Of a stretch of DNA of 64,000 nt, positions 54,615 to 64,000 are shown in pieces. The notes beneath the pieces were generated by a model that was not told the DNA's origin, did not search any database, and saw only the letters and a program-made list of their open reading frames with translations. The position numbers and the translations under genes were made by a program. The DNA lies in NCBI GenBank assembly GCA_001414345.1, contig LLCB01000098.1, positions 62,001 to 126,000 of the forward strand. The letters are read 5' to 3'. Numbering within the stretch: position 1 is the first letter of the stretch; every line of letters starts with the position of its first letter. This stretch comes from Hymenoscyphus infarciens (taxonomy: Eukaryota; Ascomycota; Leotiomycetes; Helotiales; Helotiaceae).

Positions 54615-55582
54615 TTCAGCTAGGACAAGGTAGGAACCAACCCGGGATTTGCACATCCTAACACATCCTAGAGAAAAAGGCTACTAGTGCAACCCCCTCT
54701 TTCCATTTCATACTACATTAATCGGAACGATGTACTTAGTTATAGGCCAGATGTCAAGCTAGAGGAGATTTATAACAACTAGAAGAAATAGAAAGGGGGG
54801 CCGATAGACTCGATTTCGATTCAAGAGTTGAACGACGAGAAAAAAAAGAGAGAGGAGAAACACGGATCTATCAAATATAAACTCTGTCAGTACTCCTGCT
54901 AGCCATTACTTCGAACCTCCGAAAGTTACCACGCCAGAAACGTCTAAAATATGATGATCGCCCGTCAGTTATGTAACCTACGAATTCAGTATGTGTGTTT
55001 TTACTACCAAGCTTCTCCCGCAACAAAATTGTGATCGTTTGACTTTTAAGATAACAAATAATGCACCGTGTCAACCTCTCTTGATTAGAACCCCTTCATT
55101 AGTAGCTAGAGCCTAGAACGTGTTCTAGAAAATTCTTAGAACTTTTACCTATGCTTCTAAACATACCCGACTTTGAAACAAAATAATTTAGAAGAGCTTA
55201 CTTTGTAATATAAAACACAATTTTCGAACCTGTTCTAGAATTATCTACTTATATATTACGGAATTAACACTTGTTTATAGTTTTAGTTAGTTAAAGATAA
55301 GATATCGTATAAGTCTTATAACTCTACCTTCGCTCGATTTAAGAGTTCTAAGAAAAGCGAGATTTTCTAAGAAGCCTCTAGTCTAGTATATCTTAGTTCT
55401 TGATTATAGATTATATCAAATAATACTCTCTTAGTTTTACTAAGCTATTTAGCTTCACTTATTCAACGTAGTTCTTCTAGACATTTTAAAGTAAGCGTAT
55501 TTAGTAGATATTACCTAGACGAGGAGCTATTACTATATATATTTAAGAATCTTAAACTTCGATCTAAGTGTTTTTGAAATGT
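54615..55582. other. AT-rich decayed sequence
   Basis: Stop-rich DNA with TTCTAGAA/TTCTTAGAAC-type short palindromes near 55115-55250. No gene is supported. Confidence 0.5.
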
Positions 55583-56510
55583 CTTAAGCAGCGTTTTCAT
55601 TCTCCTAGCCTCTTCTTAGCCTAACTACTAGCTAATATAAGCTAATTACCTCTTCTAAGCTAGGTAAAGAAAGACGAGTAGCTTAATTTAGTAGAAGAGA
55701 AGAGGCTAGGCAAGGCTCGAGAAGGAGAATAGAATAAGGTAGGAGAAGTAAAAAGGTTATATAGCTAAGAAAGAAGAACGTAGACTAGGCTAGGATCGAT
55801 AAAAGTATTATAAGAGCTTATCTCTATTATAGGTTCTAGAGAGGAGATTATAAAAGCTAATATTTAATTTTATTATAATCTATAGCTAGTAATCAAATAC
55901 CTCTTAGTTTATTAACCTATAGAATAAACGCTTTACCTAGCCTACCTATCTACTAGGCCTAGAAAGGCTTTACTCTCTAAATATTCTTTAAACTAGAAAA
56001 GAAAAGAAGAATTAAGCGATTTAATTAGCTAGAAAGAGGAGAGCGACGGTAAAAAGTATTAGTATTAGGTAATAATTACCTTACTTACTAATAGGCTTTA
56101 GGTTTAAACCTTAGTCTATAACTAGTTCTTTCTAGCGATATCTAGAAGGTTTAGTTACGCGAATACGTAATCCTTAGAATCTTCTAGTAACCTTTTAATT
56201 TATACGCTATAGAAGCCTCTAGTATTTACTCTAGGAGTATATATATCTCTTTACTCTTATTATAGCTAGAATTAAGTTAAAAATCTATTAAGTCTTTTAT
56301 ATCTTTCTAGTTTAACTTCTAGAAGCGTGATTTAATAATTACTTAATCTACTCTATATCGATTCAACTTACGTACTCCTAGCCTACTCTATAGCCTACTC
56401 TATACGTATCTTAGAACCTCTTATAAAAAGTAAGGCTAGAAGAAGAATAACTAAATTAGCTTAGAAAGACGTGTTTAGTAAGCTAGGAGAATAAAAACGC
56501 TAGTCTTAAG
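55583..56510. mobile_element. Decayed TIR element, about 0.93 kb
   Basis: The left end CTTAAGCAGCGTTTTCATTC and the inverted right end CTTAAGACTAGCGTTTTTAT share the following TCTCCTAGC block, giving terminal inverted repeats of about 27-29 bases. TTAA within both ends could be a target duplication. The interior is AG/TA-rich with no surviving frame. It is related by its ends to the element at 52046-53057. Confidence 0.55.
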
Positions 56511-57019
56511 TAATTATATTAAGTTAATAAAACTCTAGTAAGTGTTTATAAGTATATACTTTCAAGAATCTTAGAACTCTATTAAATTAATCTAATAGGT
56601 TTAAATATAATAATTATATAAAAAGAATTACTAGTTACTAGTAAATTAAGCTAACTAGAGATAAGAATATATCTATCTTACCTTTTTTCATACTCTAATT
56701 ATATTATAATAGCACTTAGTACGTGAAATCGGAGTAAACTACTAACCTAGTATAGTATTCTAAATATACTAAAAAGTTAGATTAACTAAATCGTAAATAG
56801 GAAATTATAAATCGTAAAATATTACTTTCTAATTTAAATTCCCTCTCTCTATATTTAGATTAGATAGTCTTAACTATAGTAACTAGCTAATTAGAGAATA
56901 GAGAGGGAAAATAAAATAAATATTATATATATAGTAGTAATATTACTCTCTTACTATCGCTCTCTTACTATTATCTTCTTACTATTATATTATATTCGTT
57001 CTATTATTTCTAGATAAAT

Positions 57020-57024
<5 letters not shown>
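56511..57024. other. AT-rich decayed sequence with TAAATCGT motifs
   Basis: No gene. A cluster of the AAATCGT word at about 56788-56820 is a shorter version of the hairpin at 57362-57504. Confidence 0.5.

Positions 57025-57076
<52 letters not shown>
57025..57076 (+). repeat. (AG)26 microsatellite
   Basis: An uninterrupted AG run. It is followed about 80 bases later by a CT run, so the two could pair. Confidence 0.95.
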
Positions 57077-57079
<3 letters not shown>

Positions 57080-57157
57080 ATTATTTACTACTTTTACTAA
57101 ACTTCTCTTATCTACGCTAGGAAAAACTTTCTATTGAAATGTTTACTCGCTCCCTCG

Positions 57158-57160
57158 CTC

Positions 57161-57215
<55 letters not shown>
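57158..57215 (+). repeat. (TC)n microsatellite
   Basis: A nearly pure TC run with one CCC interruption at about 57170-57172. It is inverted relative to the AG run at 57025-57076. Confidence 0.95.
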
Positions 57216-57218
<3 letters not shown>

Positions 57219-57361
57219 ATACTTTTATATTTATATAATATACTAAAGAAGGAAAGAGTAGCGAGAGAGAGAGACTAAGAAGTAGTAAAATGCTCTCCTA
57301 CCTCTTAATAAAGGGCTTAGATAATATAATTATTAAGTTCTACTTTAGCTCGACTTTGTAA

Positions 57362-57504
57362 TTTATAATTTACGATTTACGATTTGCGATTTAGTCGATT
57401 CCGACTTTTTAGTATATCTAGATATAGTATCTTATACGTACTAAAAGTCGGAAACGACTAAATCGTAAATAGTAAATCGTAAATCGTAAATCGTAAATTA
57501 TAAA
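57362..57504. repeat. Long hairpin built from AAATCGT heptamers
   Basis: The left arm (57362-57414) has TTTACGATTTACGATTTG and TTAGTCGATTCCGAC. The right arm (57439-57504) has TACTAAAAGTCGG, CGACTAAATCG and four AAATCGT-type steps ending ATTATAAA. The loop is about 24 bases. A further AAATCGT cluster lies at 57540-57565. It is non-coding. Confidence 0.75.
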
Positions 57505-57565
57505 GCTTAGATTTTTAAGTATATAGCTCTTTAGAGCTAAATTATAAATCGTAAATCGTAAATTA

Positions 57566-60500
57566 ATAAACGTAGATTTTTTAGAGACTATTTAGATATA
57601 AATCGAAATACTTAAATTAGTAATCTTAAAGCTTAAAGTAAGAGTATTCATAATTCGTAATACTTAAATTATAATACTTAAATTATAAAGCTTAAATTAT
57701 AAAATTTAAGTATAAGTAAGAGTAGAAAGTAGAAAGTAATATAATATATATATATCTATTAAATATATATATATTATAATTACTTAATACTTACTTTCTA
57801 TTAATATATACTACCTAGTACTATATTAAATATAAGTATAATATAACTTTAAATCTACTATCTAAAACATTATAAATTATTAAAAGTAATATATATACTT
57901 AATATAAATAATAACGTTATATAAATATCTAATAAATAAGAGAGGAAAGGAGATAATTAAGACTTTTAATACTATAAGTATAGATGTAATTTAACTTAAA
58001 AGTAAGAGATGCTAAGCTTAATTAAGTAATTAGTATATAATTAGTAAAGTAGTACTTAAAGTACTTAAATAATCTTAAATTATAATTATTTAAGTACTTT
58101 AGTAAAGAGAGTAAAAGAAGAGTAAAAGTAGTAAAAAGTAACTAAAAAGTAGTAATAAAATTAAGATATTATAAATAATCCTCCTAGTATCTATACCTAA
58201 AGTATCTACTACTATATACTCTTACTTCTTATCTCTCTTCTTATTATACTTACTATATACGATTCTAATCTTTTTAGTAGTATAAGAGAGTTAATTAATA
58301 AGAGTTGTTTAAGAGAGTGTATCTTCTCTCTTTCTTTTTAAATTAAGGCTACTTATAAAAGCAATTATAGTAGTAGATATTATTTTACTTACTAGTATAT
58401 TTATAGGTATAAGAGAAGTAGATAAGAGCGAATTAGAGACTCTTTTATTAAGCTCTTAATCGAGTTTTAATTACTCTTTCTTATTAATTAACTTAAGCTT
58501 ATCTTTAGTAATAGTAGTATTAATATCTATATATAATTAAGTATTAAGATCTCTTATAATTTACTTATTTATATCTATCTATTCTTATACTACCTTATCT
58601 ACTCTCTCTAGTATATTTAACTTAGTAGATACTATTAAGCTCTCTTTCTTCTTCTTCTTATTCTCTATAAGAGGCGATAGTAAGTATAAGCCTAGAGTTA
58701 ATATTCCTTTGCTATTAGTATCCTCTCTTATATTTATATCTATATCCTTACTTCTTATATTACTTCTAGAACTATCTTTAGAATTATTATCTCTATTATC
58801 CTTCTCTTTTAAATAAGTAGCGATAATTATAGAGTAGTCTTCTAGATATATAGTAATAATTGCTAATATCTTTAGAAGATTATTTAATTATAAATCATCT
58901 ACTAATATTATACTTACTCTAGTACTAGTACTATCTCTTAGTAATAGTATAGGCTTAGTATCTCTCTCTATATCTTAAGCGTTATCTTCGAGTATAATAG
59001 GCTTATTATTAGATACCTTAATAGGTGCTAAGATTTAAAGTAGAATTAGTAGCTCTTAGGTATTCTATAAGAGCGTAATAGATTACCTCTTTTTAGAAGA
59101 TTAAAGCTTATTATTAGTATAGCTATTAAATACTATATATACTTTATAGTACTTTTTATTAGTAGAACCTTTTAGTAAATTAAAGTATTATATAAGAGCT
59201 TATACGTTGTTCGCCTTTTTATAATCTATAGTACTTAATTACTTAGCTTTCCTCTTCTTAATAGTAACGTTTATAACTAGAAAGACGTCTTCTATCTTAT
59301 TAGTAAGAAGTAGTATATTAATAGAATCTTATCTACTAAGAGTAGAGATTATATAGTAGATATTCTCTAGAAGCTTAATAGTAAACCTTTTAGCCTATAT
59401 ATTCTAGAGTATTAATTTAAAGTTAAATAGATTCTTAGAGTTACTAGTAAGTAAGTAAGGTATCTAAAACGGAAAGTTATTATTAATTTATACTTTAACT
59501 ATCTTACTATATTATACTATAGAAGTATATATAATTATAAAGATACTTTTAGTTATAGAGAAGTCTTTAGTACTTATTATATATATATAGATATATAGAG
59601 CTACTTAAATATAGATTTTAGTAATAAGAATAGGCTTTAGTACTCTATAAGTTAAAGAAGAAGGAGCTAGAGAGCTTATACTAATTAGTAGTATATACTA
59701 AATTTAAAAGTACTACTTACTTTTAGCCTTTTTCTTATTAGAGATAAATCTCTTCTTATATACTTTTACTCTAATTATTTTAGTTTTATTAAGAGTCTTT
59801 ATAAAAAAGAATTATCTAGCTCTAGCCTTTTCCTCCTAGATAGCTTACTCTCTAGCCGCGGCTAATTTATCCTCCTTTTACTTAATAATAAGAGTAGAGT
59901 AGTTAGTAGTAGAACGTTCTATAGTAGCTTCTTACTTCCTTCTAGACTCTATAATTAACTGTTATTTCTTCTCTTAGCTATTAAAGCTTTATACTATAGC
60001 TTTTATAAAGTAGTCTTTTACTTTTTATAAATAGTTCTTAATCTTATTATTAGAGAGTAGCCTCTAAGAAAGCGTAGATATATAATTTTCTAGAGTACTT
60101 ACTAGGTTTACTAGGAAGTAATAAGAGTATACTTTAAGTTTTAAACTCTTAGAATAAGAAGCCTAGACTTCTAGGTATTTAAGAGACTAATATTAAGATA
60201 TTCTAGCGTGTTTTTAGTATTATAAGGTAGTAGACATAGAGCTTTTAAAAGTATAAGTAAAAGTAATAAAATAAAAGTAGGAAAATTAGAAGACTGTTTT
60301 ACTTAAACTATATAACCTTCTATACCTTACTTCTTACTTTTAATACTATTTATAAAGCTCTAATATATTATTCTAGTATATATTAAATAATTACTAGTTA
60401 TATAGTATATTATCCTCTATAAAAGCTAGGACTTTGTTTACTATTTTATAAGTATTTATAGAAGTAGATATAAGTATAGCTAGATTAAAAGATATTCTAT

Positions 60501-62299
60501 TTTAAGTAACTACTTAGAGGCTAGCTTAGAAACCTTCTCTAGAGACTAAGGAGGTTCTAAAGATAAGTAATCGACGCTAAGCCTAATTTATAAATTATTT
60601 ACTACTACTAATAAAAGTTAGTAATTTATATACTTAAAATAGCCTAAAAATATAATATTTTAAATTAATTCTTTTACTTTTAATTTAGATATAGAATAGT
60701 ATTATTTATATCTATAAAGCTAACTAGAACTTAATAGATATAGAACTTATAATATTACGATTTTTTAAAGATTTAAGAGTCTAAGATTACTAACTTTTAT
60801 TAGTAGTAGTAAGTAATTTATAAGTTAGGCTTAGTACTAATAGTCGTAGTTAATAGGTTTACTCTACTAAAATCTCTCTCTCTAGATACTTAGAGAATTA
60901 TATATCTATAACTATACTTATAACCTTATATAAATTACTTTTAAATTTAATTAAAAGTTAATAAATATATCTATTTCTCTTTAGAGTTATATTAAGCCTT
61001 TTTTTATATTTGAAATATATGAATTTTAGACTTAAAGCTTAGTCTATATTTAGTATAGGTTTATCCCTAGTTTAGTATATCTATTTACTTATTAATTATA
61101 GATAGTAAAAGCAACGCTACTAGCTAACTCTCTATATCTTTTATAGATAGTAATATATACTTCCTTTATTATATTACTCTCTATTAACGTTCTATTTACT
61201 CTAGCTAGTAGGTAATTATAATTATAGACTATTATAGAGTCTATAGTTAGTTAGTAGATTATAATACTATAATCTTAGAGAAACTACTATAGCTAGAGAT
61301 ATATATTAAGTATAAGGTTACTAATAGAGAGAGAGAGGATTAAGGATTTAGAATCTTACTTTTTAAATAGATTTAAGAGACTATCTTTTAGTAGACGACC
61401 TAGGATTAGAATTATTAAAGCCTTCTACTACAACGATAACGTTTAATACTATCTATTAGTAGAAGAGCTTTATAAAGGAGAAGGCCTAATCCTAAGAACG
61501 AATTAGTAGCCTCTAAGATAGATTAATTAAATATAAATTTATCTACTAATATCTATCTCTAAATCTCCTTCTAAGTTATCTTCTACTAGTAAGATATATA
61601 TATTAGTTATATACTCTCTTAAATTATTATCTAATTCTACTAAACTATTATTATCTAACTTCTCTAATTCTTTATCTAAGAAGTTGCTATTATATAGATA
61701 TTCTAGTATTATATTCGTTACTTAATCACTTCTACTTTTATTACTAAAGTATATACTAAATTTATCTTAATTAGTCTCTCTAGCTTTCTTTAATTCTTAA
61801 GCTATCTTAGAGTATAGCTCCTACTTATATACTCTCTCTAGCTTATTTAAAAGGCCTAATTCTATTAAATTACTCTCTTAGATATATACTAATAATTCTA
61901 CTCTTAAATCTAAGTACGCTATAGTATAAGTTTCTCTCTCTTTAGTATATATTATCTTATTAATTAGTAGTATATATTTATATACTAATAATTTTATTTT
62001 ATACTATTCTAGAGTTATCTAAAGTAAATATATATTAATATTCTAATTCTTATATAATTCTTAAAGCTTAGTAAGCTTCTTAGCAGGTACCTTAATACTA
62101 TAATCGTCTACTAGATACTCTTTACTTCTAAGATAGTAAAAGTTAGTCTATAGTACTTCTAGTACTCTATACTCTCGATTAGTATTAGTACGAATATAAT
62201 AGCGATTCTATATATATATAAACGTTTAAAGCTCTTTCTAAATAATTAGAATATATATATATAATATAGCGATTATATTAGAAAAGCTCTTTTTAGAAA
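57566..62299. other. AT-rich transposon graveyard
   Basis: Dense TAA/TAG stops in all frames. Coding-like texture on the minus strand (Lys/Arg/Glu-rich stretches about 58400-60300) suggests one or more decayed transposon frames, but no domain can be named. The inverted repeat at 60568-60848 lies inside. Confidence 0.5.
60568..60848. repeat. Inverted repeat element, about 280 bp
   Basis: The left arm (60568-60623) and right arm (60786-60848) are complementary over CTAAGCCTAAYTTATAAATT, then TACTACTACTAATAAAAG and TTAGTAAT. About 160 bases of AT-rich DNA separate them. The structure is MITE-like; no target duplication was identified. Confidence 0.65.
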
Positions 62300-62930
62300 A
62301 TAACCTCTTTTTATAGATATTCTAGAAGTATATCTTCTACTTATTTAAGAACTCTTTTATAAGCTATCTTTACTAAGCCTTAATACGTTAGTTAGCTATA
62401 GAAGTATTAAACTAATATAAGTTTAAAAATTAGTATAGCTCTCTACTACTTTCTATAGCTTATTATTAACAAAGTATATAGTAAGTGTCTACTACTATTA
62501 GAGATTCTAATTCTTAATCTAATTATATATAGTATAGTATCTTTCTAAAGCTACTTATAGTATTACTATATTACTATAGAGTAGATACTACTATATTATT
62601 TAAGATACTATAATAGCTTTAAGAGAGAAATCAAGTATAAGTATTAATACTAGTATATATCTTAATACTAATAAATCTTAATTTATAATATCTATTAATA
62701 CTCTATATAAAATTAGGCTCTAGTATAATATATTTACTATAAGTATTCTTAATCTCTTATAACTTATAATTATATCTCTTCTTATTAATCTTTAATAACA
62801 CCTTTTAAATCTTATTCTAGCTCTATCTTTTATCTCTATCTCTATTAATACTATAAGTATTAAGATATATATAAAGAAACCTAAAGCTAAAGCTTCTTAT
62901 AATACTAAAGTAGCTATATTCGTAGAACTT
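62300..62930 (-). pseudogene. DDE/integrase-core-like transposase remnant
   Basis: Reading the minus strand from about 62925, one frame keeps a recognisable texture despite many stops: FYEYSYFSIIRSFSFRFLYI, NTYSINRDRDKR, ESLIVVDTYYILC, AIESSRELY, FNTSIAN-RIKA, LIKEFLNK and NIYKKRLFS. The SIAN-RIKA segment resembles the STANQRIE-type motif of integrase-core (DDE) proteins found in fungal and eukaryotic mobile elements, with the VVDT step where an Asp-Arg-Gly-Thr box would be. The match is by eye and weak. Confidence 0.35.
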
Positions 62931-63194
62931 ATACTAAAGAATAGCCTCTAGCTCTTTACGCTCTTCTTATATAAAGAACTTTTAATATTAAAGACCTATC
63001 TTAAATCGTAACCTTTAGAGTCTCTAAGGCTTAATTATAAAGCTCTTATAATTTAATATATATACTATACTTAAATTAAATAATTCTATATCTTTAAAGA
63101 GATATACTACTTATATATATAAAGTAGAAGTAGTCTTACTTTTTTTATACTAGTAAAGGTTCTACTCTATATTAATTTAAAGCTTAAGAGTAGT

Positions 63195-64000
63195 ATTAGA
63201 GACGTTAATATTATACTTACTTTTAAGAATATTATCTCTTCAGTTATTCTTACACTCTACGTATAGACGCGTTTAGTAGTCCGGTTTAAAACTACTCTTA
63301 TTTAGAGTAGTTTTAAACTAAAATCTAGGTAGCTTCGAACTACGATGCTACTAAGCTAGTTTAGGAGTACTAAGATATCAAAATCTGAATTAAAGCTATT
63401 TACACTTACTCTATATATTTCTACCTCTTTATTTAATCTCTCTCGCTATTCTTAATAACTTCTATCTTATAGAATTCTTTCTAGTTAAGAAACACGTCTA
63501 CGAGGCGTACTTGAGAGGCCTTCTTTTTAGTAGCTTTTAAGGCTCTTTTAGTAGAATTTTTAGTACTAGAAGTAGCATTAGCTTTACGCTATTCTAGAGG
63601 AGGCATATTAATTAAAAAGAAGGATAAAAGAGTATAAAAGAGGCGGTGGAAGTAGTGGAAGTAGTAGAAGTAGTAGAAGTAGTAGAAGTAGTAGGAGTAG
63701 TAGAAGTAGTAAGAGTAGGTAGAGGAAACTCAGCTTATATACTCGTATTATAGGCTAACTTACGCTAAAATAATGATTTTTTTAGTAGAGCTTTTTAAAC
63801 ATAAGATTATAGGTAAATCATTATTTAATTTCTATATCGTTATATACTTTAGTAGAGTTTCAAGAATAAGATAATGTTTAGTCGCGTCAGAGCTAGAAAT
63901 ATAAGGTTAGAACCGCGTTCTACTAAATCACGTGGAGTGTAAGAATAACTAAAGAGATATATCTTTTAAGTAAGGACTTTCTTTTAGTATAACTCCTCTA
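63195..64000 (-). mobile_element. TIR element copy B, running to the window edge
   Basis: The ends are long inverted repeats with core AGTTATTCTTACACTCYACG (63242-63261 and complement 63931-63950). Symmetry continues outward (TATCTCTT, CTTACTT) to about 63195 and 64000, so the right end may lie outside. The minus strand contains an ATG-led Lys/Ser/Thr-rich decayed frame (start near 63605, MPPLE, then RKANATSSTKNSTKRALKAT) with two or more stops, and a GTAGTA/GAAGTA tract at about 63650-63715. It matches copy A (31835-40660 without the retrotransposon) in the opposite orientation. Confidence 0.6.
63273..63309. repeat. Perfect 15-base hairpin inside TIR element copy B
   Basis: GTTTAAAACTACTCT and its complement AGAGTAGTTTTAAAC flank a five-base loop. 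It is close to the left inverted end of the element. Confidence 0.8.

Noticed and set aside
57362..57567. CRISPR-like array from regularly spaced heptamers
   Set aside because: Repeats are contiguous, have no unique spacers, and the setting is a eukaryotic repeat block.

Overview
The window looks like a chromosome segment of a filamentous ascomycete (Pezizomycotina). Genes carry short GT-AG introns with CTAAC/TACTAAC-type branch points. There is an ISY1 splicing-factor gene, a Gyp2-type TBC/GRAM/EF-hand protein, an HsbA-like secreted protein, a BTB-type protein and a DMATS prenyltransferase gene. Several kilobases of AT-rich DNA are littered with TAA/TAG stops, as expected from repeat-induced point mutation (RIP). 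A Leotiomycete/Helotiales origin is a guess from general gene style, not something the sequence proves.

Layout. Bases 1-5319 hold the 3' part of a very large coiled-coil protein gene. Bases 5320-11100 are mostly gene-poor; they contain a 429-bp MITE with a TTA target duplication (6267-6695) and a possible two-finger C2H2 gene. Bases 11132-20370 form a compact candidate secondary-metabolite cluster: a CmcJ/AsaB-like oxidoreductase, a sulfotransferase-fold protein with a C-terminal membrane anchor, a GT1 glycosyltransferase, a DMATS aromatic prenyltransferase and, divergently, a cytochrome P450. An unrecognised gene (about 20.5-21.45 kb) flanks it. No NRPS, PKS or terpene synthase is present here. 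By analogy the products could prenylate, oxidise and glycosylate an aromatic substrate made or imported elsewhere.

Bases 22.0-24.6 kb are AT-rich and contain a decayed gene with at least four Myb/SANT-like repeats, its first repeat broken by one in-frame TAG. An unrecognised 551-residue protein gene (24.7-26.6 kb) and the Gyp2-like gene (27.3-30.8 kb) follow. Bases 31.65-41.0 kb are a nested transposon stack: direct repeats flank a TIR element, which is split by a complete but RIP-dead Ty3/Gypsy chromovirus (8092 bp, two 497-bp LTRs, ATAAT target duplication).

Bases 41.9-50.6 kb are again ordinary gene space: an HsbA-like gene with a GC-AG intron, ISY1 with an exon holding only the start codon, a proline-rich candidate, and a BTB-type gene with an internally duplicated intron-exon module. 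This stretch also has several local tandem and inverted duplications. From about 51.5 kb to the end the DNA is AT-rich, RIP-like transposon graveyard: two TIR elements with related ends, an LTR remnant of the same chromovirus family, an F-box pseudogene killed by one TAG, long inverted repeats and microsatellites, a DDE/integrase-like remnant, and a second copy of the TIR element found at 31.8-40.6 kb. All exon limits are read by eye from splice consensus and frame continuity. No alignment or database search was run.
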